Assembly: GCA_027488935.1 (NCBI GenBank)
Contig: JAIYAP010000084.1
Coordinates: 1-64,000 of the forward strand
DNA from: Saprospiraceae bacterium
Lineage (GTDB): Bacteria > Bacteroidota > Bacteroidia > Chitinophagales > Saprospiraceae
Reading direction: 5' to 3'
DNA length: 64,000 nucleotides
In this document: in pieces, positions 1 to 8,752 of the stretch
Numbering within the stretch: position 1 is the first letter of the stretch
Layout: the number at the start of each line of letters is the position of its first letter
Made by a program: the position numbers and the translations under genes
The notes under the pieces: generated by a model
Database searches by the model: none
Told to the model about the DNA's origin: nothing
Seen by the model: only the letters and a program-made list of their open reading frames with translations

Positions 1-4
1 CCAT

Positions 5-100
5 GCGTTATCGCGTTGCCCTGGCCAGGCGTTATCGCGTTGCCCTGGCCAGGCGTTATCGCGTTGCCCTGGCCAGGCGTTATCGCGTTGCCCTGGCCAG
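5..100. repeat. 24-bp tandem repeat, four copies
   Basis: Four identical head-to-tail copies of a 24-bp unit (GCGTTATCGCGTTGCCCTGGCCAG) run from 5 to 100. Each junction contains the palindrome CCTGGCCAGG. The last copy merges into the larger palindrome at 95-114. The first four bases of the window (ccat) nearly match the end of another unit, so the array may extend to the left. The open frames through it are repetitive peptides and are not taken as genes. Confidence 0.95.
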
Positions 101-114
101 GTCGCGACCTGGCC
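95..114. repeat. Perfect 20-bp palindrome at the birA stop
   Basis: GGCCAGGTCG followed by CGACCTGGCC is a perfect inverted repeat. On the minus strand it starts immediately after the birA TAG, in the context GTAG-GGCC. It has the same design as the elements at 25372-25440 (GTAGGG, variable arm, GTCGCGAC core). It could act as a 3' hairpin for birA or be a REP-like dispersed element. Confidence 0.85.
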
Positions 115-903
115 CTACGCCACAATTTCTTTCAAATCAAAAATCATTTCCGCTCCATCTACTTCCATGCGCAGGCGTCCGTCTGCGCGTACGCCACGCA
201 CGATGCCCGTGAACACCCAATCGTCGGCCTTACGCAAATAGGTAGCCGGAATCCCCAGTCGATACAAACGAGTGGTGTATTCCTCGGTTAAAACCGCGCG
301 TCGACCGGCTTTTAACTGCAAATACCGCTGCTCTAAATGGGCACACAAAGCATGTTCTATTGCCTCGATATCCATTTCCTGACCAGTTTCAAGGGACAGT
401 GAAGTGGCTTTGGGCAAATCGGCGTCAAATGCGCGCTGATTTACATTCAGACCGATTCCCACAACCGAACTTTGCAAGGTTTTTCCGAAAATACTGTTTT
501 GGATCAAAATTCCAGCGCATTTTCGGTCGCCAAAATAAAGGTCATTGGGCCATTTTAAAGTACAGGGTGCTGTTGCCCCCAAGGTTGCGCACGTATCATG
601 CAAGGCAAGCGAAACTGCCATATTTAGGTCAAATTGCGCAGTGGCCTCCAACCAATGGGGGTACAAAATGACGCTCAGCGTCAGGTTCAATCCTGCCGCA
701 GCAGCCCATTTACTGCCAAACTGGCCGCGTCCGGCTGACTGGCTGTCAGCCCGAACCACCGTTCCTTCGGGTGGCTTGCTTTTTGTGTACGGTCCTGTGG
801 TATCTTTCGGTACATCCGCAATTAATTCCGCCGCAAAATCGTTCGTGGAAGATAATTCGTTAAATCGATAATAAACTTTTCCTATAAAGTGTGTGTTTGG
901 CAT
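115..903 (-). CDS. birA: Biotin--[acetyl-CoA-carboxylase] ligase
   Basis: Cytoplasmic enzyme that activates biotin with ATP and attaches it to the carrier domain of biotin-dependent carboxylases. The 262-residue protein has the biotinyl-AMP loop GRGQFGSKW (residues 58-66) and the catalytic KWPND (117-121), followed by a short C-terminal domain. There is no N-terminal helix-turn-helix, so this is the monofunctional class and not an E. coli-type BirA repressor. It is divergent from rsfS. Its TAG stop lies inside the border of a palindromic element, but the C-terminus appears to be of normal length, so the element has not visibly truncated it. Confidence 0.93.
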   Translation of the reverse strand: MPNTHFIGKVYYRFNELSSTNDFAAELIADVPKDTTGPYTKSKPPEGTVVRADSQSAGRGQFGSKWAAAAGLNLTLSVILYPHWLEATAQFDLNMAVSLALHDTCATLGATAPCTLKWPNDLYFGDRKCAGILIQNSIFGKTLQSSVVGIGLNVNQRAFDADLPKATSLSLETGQEMDIEAIEHALCAHLEQRYLQLKAGRRAVLTEEYTTRLYRLGIPATYLRKADDWVFTGIVRGVRADGRLRMEVDGAEMIFDLKEIVA

Positions 904-909
904 CTGTAG

Positions 910-941
910 TTTGCAAGGAACGGTGAAGGTGCTTACCTTTG
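910..941 (+). promoter_or_regulatory. Candidate promoter of rsfS-ftsH
   Basis: TTTG at 910-913 and TACCTTTG at 934-941 are separated by 20 bp. This fits the Bacteroidota -33/-7 pattern (TTTG ... TAnnTTTG). The predicted start of transcription is about 100 bp upstream of the rsfS start codon. Confidence 0.6.
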
Positions 942-1039
942 GGGAATCTTACAGACATCAAAAGTCGAACATTTACCGCATTTTAGTTTAACAAATCTTT
1001 TCACCGTATCAAAACAGTGAAAAGAATAACATTTTTGAT

Positions 1040-1432
1040 TTGAATTTGACAACATCCCGGCGGATAAATACCCGCACCCAGTCGTCCGAGCAACTGAATC
1101 AGCTCATCGTGGAAGGTATCCAGGACAAAAAAGGAAAAAACATCGTACAACTCGATCTCCGGAATCTCGGCGACGCTCCTACAGACTTCTTTATTATCTG
1201 TGAAGGAGATTCCAACACACACGTCAAAGCAATTTCTGACAGCATCTATAAAAAGGTAAAGGAAAGCCTTGAAACCATGCCGACGCACATGGAAGGTTCT
1301 ACCAATGCCAAATGGATCCTTATGGACTACTTTAATACGGTGGTACATGTGTTCTATCCAGAAACACGCGAATTTTACGAAATCGAACAACTTTGGAGCG
1401 ACGCCAAAGTGACCGAATTCGGCGAAGTTTAA
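1040..1432 (+). CDS. rsfS: Ribosome silencing factor RsfS
   Basis: RsfS/Iojap family protein. Members bind ribosomal protein L14 on the 50S subunit and block joining with 30S, which lowers translation in starvation. The product of about 130 residues contains the family's central stretch DAPTDFFIICEGDSNTHVKAI and ends near LWSDAKVTEFG. The start is taken as TTG at 1040, because the next in-frame ATG would remove most of the conserved domain. The gene is followed after about 100 bp by ftsH on the same strand, and both may share the promoter at 910-941. Confidence 0.9.
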   Translation: MNLTTSRRINTRTQSSEQLNQLIVEGIQDKKGKNIVQLDLRNLGDAPTDFFIICEGDSNTHVKAISDSIYKKVKESLETMPTHMEGSTNAKWILMDYFNTVVHVFYPETREFYEIEQLWSDAKVTEFGEV

Positions 1433-1533
1433 TTGCGTTTGGTCGTTTTCACAGAACCGGAAAAGCACTTGTAGTGTTTATCCGCTGTGTGCCTGCACCA
1501 ACAACAACTTAGCTTGTACAAATCAAATTAACC

Positions 1534-3558
1534 ATGGAGAATAATTCAAAGAAAAATAAGCGGGATAAAAATAGTGAGGAACCCCGCCCACAACGCGACG
1601 ACAATGGATCCGGTGACGGGATGCCAAAGTTTAGCTTTATGTGGATTTACATCCTCGTCGGATTGGCTCTGCTCGGAATTCAGATGTCGCGCTACATGGG
1701 CGCCACTAAAAAAGCCGAGTGGAACGACATCGAACGCTGGGCGCGCAAAGGCCACATCGAACAATTGGTGGTGGTGAGCGACCGGGAAGCGCATATTTTT
1801 ATTAAAAAAGACTCGCTGGGCTTTGGTGAACACAAGGATTTTAACCCCAACGAAAAGAAATTTGGCACTGAACGCTTTCACTACACCATGAACATCGGTA
1901 AACCCGAGTTGCTGGAAGCCAAAGTAGCCAAACTCAACGAAGCGCTCACCAAGGAGAAAAAGGCGATTATTACAACAGAATACGACCCATCCAATAACTG
2001 GGTGTCTACCGTTTTGCCGTATTTGTTGCCTTTCTTGCTACTTTTAGGCCTTTGGGTGCTCATTATACGACGTATGGGGGGCGGTGCTGGTGGCCCCGGC
2101 GCACAGATTTTCAATATCGGAAAATCAAAAGCCACGCTCTTTGACAACAATACCAAGGTGAATATCACCTTTGCTGATGTGGCCGGTTTGGATGAAGCGA
2201 AAGAAGAAGTCATGGAGGTAGTCGATTTCCTGAAAAATCCAAAAAAATATACCACCCTTGGGGGTAAAATACCCAAAGGGGTGCTCTTGGTAGGTCCTCC
2301 CGGCACGGGTAAAACCCTGCTGGCCAAAGCAGTTGCCGGAGAAGCCAGCGTACCGTTTTTCTCTATTTCCGGTTCTGATTTTGTGGAAATGTTCGTGGGC
2401 GTGGGTGCATCCCGCGTACGTGACCTGTTCCGCCAGGCCCGTGAAAAAGCGCCTTGTATTATCTTTATCGACGAAATTGACGCCATCGGTCGTGCACGCG
2501 GTCGCGGTGCCGTACAAGGTGGCAACGACGAACGCGAAAATACCCTCAACCAATTGCTGGTTGAAATGGATGGCTTCCCAACCGACAAAGGCGTTATTTT
2601 GATGGCGGCAACCAACCGCCCCGATATCCTCGACCAGGCTTTAATGCGCCCAGGCCGCTTCGACCGCCAAATTGGTATTGGTCGCCCCGACTTGAATGGC
2701 CGCGCCCAAATCTTCGAGGTACACATGAAAAATATCAAAACGGCCCCAGAAGTAACCGCAATGGCCCTGTCGGAAATGACACCCGGCTTTGTAGGTGCCG
2801 ATATTGCCAATGTGTGCAACGAAGCAGCCCTGATCGCAGCACGCCGCAATAAAAAAGCGGTGGATATGGACGATTTCAACTACGCGCTGGATCGAGTGAT
2901 TGGTGGCTTGGAAAAGAAGAACAAAATCATCAGCCCGGAAGAGAAAAAGATCATTGCTTACCACGAAGCTGGACATGCTATTTGCGGCTGGTTCCTCGAA
3001 TTTGCCCACCCCTTGGTAAAAGTAACCATTGTTCCTCGCGGCCTTGCAGCACTCGGATATGCGCAATACCTGCCTAAAGAACAATACATTACACGTAAAG
3101 AAAAATTAATTGATGATATTTGTATGACCCTCGGTGGTCGTGCCGCAGAATCGGTGGTGTTTGATAAAATCAGCACCGGCGCACAAAGCGACCTCGACCA
3201 TATCACCCGCCTGTCGTATGAAATGATTGTCAATTACGGTTTGAATGAAAAAGTAGGCAATGTCTCTTATTACTCCATGTTGAGTGAAAGTTACAACCGC
3301 CCATTTTCCGAACAAACAGCCTATATCATCGATCAGGAAGTAAAAATCATGATTGATGAGCAGTATATCCGTGCCAAAGACCTCCTGCGCGACAAACGCA
3401 AGGAATTAGACGCACTCGCATCGGCTTTGCTGGAAAAAGAAGTGTTGCACCGCTCCGACCTTGAAGAACTCATCGGAAAACGTCCATTTACGGATCCATT
3501 GCCCGGTGAAAGCGCCCAGGTACCTGAAGTAGAGCCGCTTATGCCGGACGAAGAATAA
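1534..3558 (+). CDS. ftsH: ATP-dependent zinc metalloprotease FtsH
   Basis: Membrane-anchored AAA+ protease that degrades membrane and short-lived cytosolic proteins. The 674-residue protein has a charged N-terminus, two transmembrane segments (about 34-52 and 149-172), Walker A GPPGTGKT (254-261), a Walker B ending in IDEIDAIG, the AAA second region of homology ([22 protein letters not shown]) and the zinc site HEAGH (477-481). The C-terminal tail is acidic and proline-rich. Length and order of domains are normal. It lies downstream of rsfS and 22 bp upstream of a DUF5686 gene. Confidence 0.97.
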   Translation: MENNSKKNKRDKNSEEPRPQRDDNGSGDGMPKFSFMWIYILVGLALLGIQMSRYMGATKKAEWNDIERWARKGHIEQLVVVSDREAHIFIKKDSLGFGEHKDFNPNEKKFGTERFHYTMNIGKPELLEAKVAKLNEALTKEKKAIITTEYDPSNNWVSTVLPYLLPFLLLLGLWVLIIRRMGGGAGGPGAQIFNIGKSKATLFDNNTKVNITFADVAGLDEAKEEVMEVVDFLKNPKKYTTLGGKIPKGVLLVGPPGTGKTLLAKAVAGEASVPFFSISGSDFVEMFVGVGASRVRDLFRQAREKAPCIIFIDEIDAIGRARGRGAVQGGNDERENTLNQLLVEMDGFPTDKGVILMAATNRPDILDQALMRPGRFDRQIGIGRPDLNGRAQIFEVHMKNIKTAPEVTAMALSEMTPGFVGADIANVCNEAALIAARRNKKAVDMDDFNYALDRVIGGLEKKNKIISPEEKKIIAYHEAGHAICGWFLEFAHPLVKVTIVPRGLAALGYAQYLPKEQYITRKEKLIDDICMTLGGRAAESVVFDKISTGAQSDLDHITRLSYEMIVNYGLNEKVGNVSYYSMLSESYNRPFSEQTAYIIDQEVKIMIDEQYIRAKDLLRDKRKELDALASALLEKEVLHRSDLEELIGKRPFTDPLPGESAQVPEVEPLMPDEE

Positions 3559-3580
3559 ACCGTGATTTTTATCCGCCAGC

Positions 3581-6157
3581 ATGAAAAGATTCCATTTGTT
3601 CTTATTATTGCTTTGCGGTTTATGCTGCCGGTTTGTGCCCCTTGGTGCACAGACCGGCAGTGTTATTTCTATCCATGGCAAAGTATTAGACGCCAAAACC
3701 CGCGCGCCTTTGCCCTATGCGAGTGTGCAGTTTAGCAACGATCCGAATGGTGCCCGCACCGATATTGATGGTAATTTCTTTTTAGAAACGCATAAAAGCG
3801 CTAAAACCCTGAAGGTTTCTTACATCGGCTACAAAACCCAGGAAATTGAATTACAACAGGGCCTGAAACAAGAAATCCTGATCGAATTGGCTGAAAACCA
3901 GGTAGATATAAAGGAAGTAACCATTCGTCCCGATAAATACCGCAGAAAAAACAACCCTGCCATTGACCTGATCGAGGAGGTATTTAAACATAAAGACCAA
4001 AACCGGAAAGAAGGCCTCGATTATTACCGCTATGATGCTTATGAAAAATTAGAGTTTAACATAAATGGTATCAACGACAAGTTTCGGAGGCGCTGGTATT
4101 TCAAGAAATTTCAATTTATTTTTGACCATGTAGACACCAACCGCGTCAATAATAAGGTTGCGCTCCCCTTTTATTTGCGCGAACGCATTTTGCAGGTACG
4201 CTACCGCCGCGACCCAAAGACCCGGAAAGAATTTTTAATGGGCGAAACCCAAACGGTCTTGAATGACGATTATGATGTAGACCAAGATGGCGTTTCGGCG
4301 TATTTAACCAACCTGTACCAGGATGTCGACATTTACGAAGGTACCATTCCTTTGCTTACAACCGAATTTATAGGTCCTTTATCGGGCACCGCCACGGCGT
4401 TTTACCGCTTTTATATTGTAGATACCGTCGAATTGAATGGTGCTCAATACGCCGATGTGTTTTTTGCCCCTAAAAACAAAAGCGACCTGGCTTTTATGGG
4501 CAACTTATTGGTTGCCCTCGATTCTACTTATGCCGTGCGGCGGGTGGAAATGGGTATTTCGAGGGATATCAACCTCAATTGGGTGACCGATTTGCACATT
4601 GAGCAGGAATACGATTTTGCTGGTACGGGGACTAAACGGCGGCTCATGCTCGTAAAGGATGCCATTACCATGGATTTTAACATCTTTAAAAAGGCCGATG
4701 GGCGCAGTTTTTTGGCCAAAAAATCGGTATCCTATAAAAACTATGCGCTCAAAGAGCCATTGCCGGATTCCTTGTTTCGCACCAAAACCATTTTGCAACG
4801 CGATACCGGGGATGTAAAGCATCGGAGCGACCAATTTTGGATACAAAACCGCCATTTTGAACGTAATGCCCATGAAATCGCCATCGAGGACATGATCGAC
4901 AGTATTCAGCGGGTGCGGGCTTTTCGTAATGCGGTGCAATTTATGAACGTGGTCGGCACAGGTTATAAGAAGTTTGGATGGCTGGAACTTGGGCCGTTGT
5001 TAAGCACCTACAGTTTCAACGGAGTAGAAGGGCATCGCTTGCGCTTGGGCGGGCGCACCAATGCCAAATTATCGAAAAATATGCTCCTGGAAGGATATAT
5101 GGCTTATGGCACCCAGGATTTAAGTTGGAAAGGGTTGGGGTCCATTACTTATGCTTTTGGTCAAAACAAGCCCCGCACGTTTCCCAACAACCAGTTGGTG
5201 CTGAGTTACCAGCGCGATTTGCGGGTGCCCGGATTGGATATCGCCAACTGGCAATCGGACAATATCTTGCTGTCTTTTCAGCGGGGGGTGAACAATAAGA
5301 TGGTGTTTTACAATACATTGCGCACCGAATACCTCCGCGAATTTCAAAATGGATTTAGTTATGCTTTGACGGCGCAGCACCGCAATTTACCCGCAGCCGG
5401 CATTTTGCAATATCAATTGGAAGACCCCGATATGCCTGGTGCAAAAAATACGACACCAACCACCATGGAGGCGGGATTTGGTTTGCGTTTTGCGCCGAAT
5501 GAGAAATTTTATCAGGGACGAACCTATCGTTTGCCGATGTTGACCAAGTTTCCGGTGTTTTCCCTGTCTTATCGCATGGGCATCAAGGGCATTGCGGGGA
5601 GCCAATACAATTACCAGCGCATCAGCGCCAAGGTACGCAAGACCTTTTTTGTGGCCCCATTTGGTCGCTCGGAATGGACCCTGGAAGCCACCCAACTTTT
5701 CGGTGCGCTGCCTTATCCGTTGTTGGAAATACCACGGGCCAACCAATCTTACGCATTCGATTGGTACAGTTATAGTTTGATGAATTTCCTGGAATTTGTG
5801 GGCGATCGTTCTGCATCCCTCATTGTACACCATAACCTCAACGGCTTTATTTTAAATAAGATACCCATTATAAAAAAACTACAACTACGAGAAGTAGCCA
5901 GTGTAAAATTGCTTTATGGTGGATTGAGCAACCGCAACCGTCCGTCGAGTGAAAACCAACTACTGCGCCTGCCCACCGATGCTGCGGGCAACCCGACGAC
6001 CTTCACCCTGGGTCGATTGCCCTACGCCGAATTTAGTGTGGGCGTGGCAAATATTTTTAAAATGTTGCGCATTGATTATGTACAGCGCCTGACGTATTTG
6101 AACCAGCCGAATGTGAGTCGGTGGGGTATTCGAATGTCGTTTCAGACGGGGTTTTAG
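3581..6157 (+). CDS. DUF5686 outer-membrane protein with carboxypeptidase-regulatory domain
   Basis: An 858-residue protein with a signal peptide (residues 1 to about 23, ending LGAQ). A carboxypeptidase-regulatory-like beta-sandwich follows (about 29-115, GKVLDAKTRAPLPYASVQ ... DIDGNF), then a long DUF5686-type region rich in alternating hydrophobic residues that ends in an aromatic F, as expected for an outer-membrane barrel. The function of the family is unknown; it is widespread in Bacteroidota. It starts 22 bp after ftsH on the same strand, so co-transcription is possible. Confidence 0.85.
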   Translation: MKRFHLFLLLLCGLCCRFVPLGAQTGSVISIHGKVLDAKTRAPLPYASVQFSNDPNGARTDIDGNFFLETHKSAKTLKVSYIGYKTQEIELQQGLKQEILIELAENQVDIKEVTIRPDKYRRKNNPAIDLIEEVFKHKDQNRKEGLDYYRYDAYEKLEFNINGINDKFRRRWYFKKFQFIFDHVDTNRVNNKVALPFYLRERILQVRYRRDPKTRKEFLMGETQTVLNDDYDVDQDGVSAYLTNLYQDVDIYEGTIPLLTTEFIGPLSGTATAFYRFYIVDTVELNGAQYADVFFAPKNKSDLAFMGNLLVALDSTYAVRRVEMGISRDINLNWVTDLHIEQEYDFAGTGTKRRLMLVKDAITMDFNIFKKADGRSFLAKKSVSYKNYALKEPLPDSLFRTKTILQRDTGDVKHRSDQFWIQNRHFERNAHEIAIEDMIDSIQRVRAFRNAVQFMNVVGTGYKKFGWLELGPLLSTYSFNGVEGHRLRLGGRTNAKLSKNMLLEGYMAYGTQDLSWKGLGSITYAFGQNKPRTFPNNQLVLSYQRDLRVPGLDIANWQSDNILLSFQRGVNNKMVFYNTLRTEYLREFQNGFSYALTAQHRNLPAAGILQYQLEDPDMPGAKNTTPTTMEAGFGLRFAPNEKFYQGRTYRLPMLTKFPVFSLSYRMGIKGIAGSQYNYQRISAKVRKTFFVAPFGRSEWTLEATQLFGALPYPLLEIPRANQSYAFDWYSYSLMNFLEFVGDRSASLIVHHNLNGFILNKIPIIKKLQLREVASVKLLYGGLSNRNRPSSENQLLRLPTDAAGNPTTFTLGRLPYAEFSVGVANIFKMLRIDYVQRLTYLNQPNVSRWGIRMSFQTGF

Positions 6158-6187
6158 GGGTATTTCCACGTATTGGATTCAATCAAT

Positions 6188-6195
6188 TATCTTTG
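6188..6195 (+). promoter_or_regulatory. Candidate -7 box (TATCTTTG)
   Basis: TATCTTTG matches TAnnTTTG and lies about 70 bp before the start of the TPR/adenylate cyclase gene. No convincing -33 element was seen. Confidence 0.4.
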
Positions 6196-6263
6196 ATCTT
6201 TGAAGTCTGTTTCTAAAAGCGCCCCCGCTAACTTTTTTAAAAACCCAAAACGGAAAGACCCGC

Positions 6264-8516
6264 ATGAGAAAAAAGGTACCTGCTTTTCTGATCTTCGTTA
6301 TTTGCGGGGCAATGGCACTCCCTTGCAGGGCCCAAAGTCCAGGTATTGACAAACTTCTAAAAACACTGGAAACCACCCCGTCCGATACACTGCGCATCAA
6401 CCTATTGACGGATTTAGTGGGACTACTCATCAAAACCGACAATTATGACCAGGCTTTGCCTTACTCCAAGGAAGCCTTGGACCTATCCATAAAGATTAAA
6501 TTTCCTATAGGTTATGGGCGTAGTTTAAACCAGTTGGGCAATATTTATCAGGAACAAGGCAATCTCACAGAGGCGTTAAAATACTACCAGCTTTTTCTAA
6601 AGGCCATGCAGGCATTGGGCGACCCGGACGCAATATCGGCAGCGTACAATAACATTAGTCTTGTATTAAAAGCCCAGGGAGATTATGTGCAAGCGCTTGA
6701 TTATTTAGGCAGAAGTTTAAAATTGGATGAAATATCTGGAAATCAACTGGGGGCAGCCCAAACCATGATCAACATTGCCAGTATTTACAATGCGCAAGGC
6801 GATTATGCGAAAGCCATTGAATACCACACTAAAAGTCTGGATATATTTGAGAAAACTGGTTCTCAAAAAGGCGTGAGTTCGGCCTTAAACAACATTGGTA
6901 ATTTTTACAATAACCAGCACCAAACTGCAAAAGCAATTGAATACCATACCCGTAGTTTGGAAATAAGACGCGCAATCGGCGATAAAAAAGGCATTGGTAG
7001 TTCCCTGCACAACCTTGGAAACGCATACGAAAGTCAAAAAGACTATGCTAAAGCCATCGAATATCTAAAGCAAAGCCTGAGCATTCGGGAGGCCATTGGC
7101 GACAAACAAGGGATCGCAAGTACCCTTTCCGTATTGGGGTCGGTATATAAATCTATCGGCGATTATCCACGCGCGTTTTATTACGCAAGCAATAGTCTGA
7201 AAATCAGGGAAACAATTGGCGATAAAAAGGGCCTTGCTTCCTCCTTAAGTGCCTTGAGTGGCATTTACCAGGCGCAAAATAATCCAGCTGAAGCAATTAC
7301 CTATGCCAATCGTTCGATGAAAATAGCCCAGGAACTTGGCAATGTAAAATTAATTAAAACGGCGGCGGAGCTTCAGCACGAATGCTATAAAGTGCTCAAT
7401 CGACCGGATAGCGCCTTGATTTCCTATGAACTTTTTATAAAAATGCAGGATAGCCTGGACAGCGAAGAAAACCAGCGCGCAATTTTGCAACAAGAATTCA
7501 AATACGAATATGCAAAAAAAGAGTTGGCGATTCAAAAAGAATTAGAATTGGCAGCACTCCGGTTTGAATTTGAAAAAAAACAGGACGCTGCGCGCACGGA
7601 GAAAGAAAAACAGGCTCTACGCTTTGAAGAGCAACTCAAACGAACACAATTGGAGGCCGATTACAAGGAACGTCAACTTACCTTAGAAGCCGAGCAAAGC
7701 AGGAAATCTGAATCTGCTAAACTGGAACAAGACAAAAAGGATGCTGTCGCGCAGGCGGAAATTCGCCGTAAAGAATTTCAGCGCAATGCTTTTATTGGTG
7801 GTTTTGCCCTCATGCTGCTGTTGGCAAGTACTTTTTTTACACAACGCAACCGCATCAATAAGGAACGGAAACGCAGTGACGAATTATTGCTCAATATTTT
7901 ACCGCTGGAAGTAGCCAACCAATTGAAATCCAATGGAAAGGCCGATGCAACCCTGATCGATCAGGTTACTGTAATGTTTACTGATTTTCAGGGTTTTACC
8001 CAATTGTCTGAAGCAATGAGCCCGAACGAACTGGTGCAAGACCTCAACGAGTGCTTCTCTGCTTTCGACCATATATGTGAAAAATACGGCATTGAAAAAA
8101 TAAAAACCATTGGGGATGCCTACATGGCAGCAGGAGGGCTGCCAATACCGAACCAAACCCATCCAGGGGATGTGGTGCAAGCAGCATTGGAGATTCGAGA
8201 TTTTATGCTCCAGATGCATTTGCGTAAAATGAAGCAGGGACTGCCTTATTTTGAAATTCGGATCGGAATTCATACCGGTCCCGTGGTCGCAGGTATTGTA
8301 GGGGTAAAAAAGTTTCAGTATGATATTTGGGGTGATACCGTTAACAGTGCGAACCGTTTAGAAAGCGCCTGCGCCATCGGCAAAGTGAATATTAGCCAGA
8401 CAACTTACGAACGGGTAAAAGAACAATTTGACTGTGTGCCAAGGGGCAAAGTAGCGGTAAAAGGGAAAGGGGAGCTGGACATGTTTTTTGTGGAAAAACG
8501 CGCAAGTTCGTTGTAA
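6264..8516 (+). CDS. TPR-repeat adenylate cyclase, membrane-anchored
   Basis: A 750-residue class III nucleotide cyclase. Order: N-terminal signal or membrane segment (about 1-23), six or more TPR repeats (about 60-370), a charged coiled coil (about 385-505), a transmembrane segment (about 510-526), then the catalytic domain. Metal-binding Asp are D574 (MFTDFQGF) and D618 (IGDAYMA). K614 and the Asp of YDIWGD are the adenine-specifying pair, so ATP rather than GTP is the expected substrate. The Asn and Arg of VNSANR are also kept. The topology suggests that the TPR part is periplasmic and senses a protein partner (inference). Possible cAMP receivers are Crp/Fnr proteins such as the one at 30384, but no link is shown. 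Confidence 0.88.
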   Translation: MRKKVPAFLIFVICGAMALPCRAQSPGIDKLLKTLETTPSDTLRINLLTDLVGLLIKTDNYDQALPYSKEALDLSIKIKFPIGYGRSLNQLGNIYQEQGNLTEALKYYQLFLKAMQALGDPDAISAAYNNISLVLKAQGDYVQALDYLGRSLKLDEISGNQLGAAQTMINIASIYNAQGDYAKAIEYHTKSLDIFEKTGSQKGVSSALNNIGNFYNNQHQTAKAIEYHTRSLEIRRAIGDKKGIGSSLHNLGNAYESQKDYAKAIEYLKQSLSIREAIGDKQGIASTLSVLGSVYKSIGDYPRAFYYASNSLKIRETIGDKKGLASSLSALSGIYQAQNNPAEAITYANRSMKIAQELGNVKLIKTAAELQHECYKVLNRPDSALISYELFIKMQDSLDSEENQRAILQQEFKYEYAKKELAIQKELELAALRFEFEKKQDAARTEKEKQALRFEEQLKRTQLEADYKERQLTLEAEQSRKSESAKLEQDKKDAVAQAEIRRKEFQRNAFIGGFALMLLLASTFFTQRNRINKERKRSDELLLNILPLEVANQLKSNGKADATLIDQVTVMFTDFQGFTQLSEAMSPNELVQDLNECFSAFDHICEKYGIEKIKTIGDAYMAAGGLPIPNQTHPGDVVQAALEIRDFMLQMHLRKMKQGLPYFEIRIGIHTGPVVAGIVGVKKFQYDIWGDTVNSANRLESACAIGKVNISQTTYERVKEQFDCVPRGKVAVKGKGELDMFFVEKRASSL

Positions 8517-8638
8517 CAAACCTTTTAAATAGTCCCAGAAAGCAACATACGCACAAGCAAAACATATTTCAAAAACTAAAGTCCCGCACCTATAAATTTA
8601 AGACAAAAATATTTTTCTTTTTTTATTACGAAAAAAAA

Positions 8639-8646
8639 TACATTTG
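8639..8646 (+). promoter_or_regulatory. Candidate -7 box (TACATTTG)
   Basis: TACATTTG lies about 107 bp before the start codon of the M43 protease, downstream of a T-rich tract. The 236-bp gap 8517-8752 otherwise holds only AT-rich sequence in which no gene or hairpin was recognised. Confidence 0.45.
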
Positions 8647-8752
8647 CCCTGCGAAAATTCTCTACCATTTGTTTTCTACAAAATTCGATTTGTCGATTTT
8701 CGCATTCTTACCAAACTTTCACTGTTTTTTCTTCACCAACGCTTTTTTAATC

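Noticed and set aside
5-100. Possible CRISPR array
   Set aside because: The repeats are directly joined with no spacers, and no cas gene is nearby.
3-291. Two overlapping plus-strand open frames with repeated peptides (RYRVALAR-type)
   Set aside because: They are only the 24-bp tandem repeat read in frame and then run antisense into birA; no signal or start region supports a protein.
1881-2879. A 332-codon open frame antisense to ftsH
   Set aside because: Shadow of the conserved AAA domain on the opposite strand; low-complexity Ser/Arg-rich translation.
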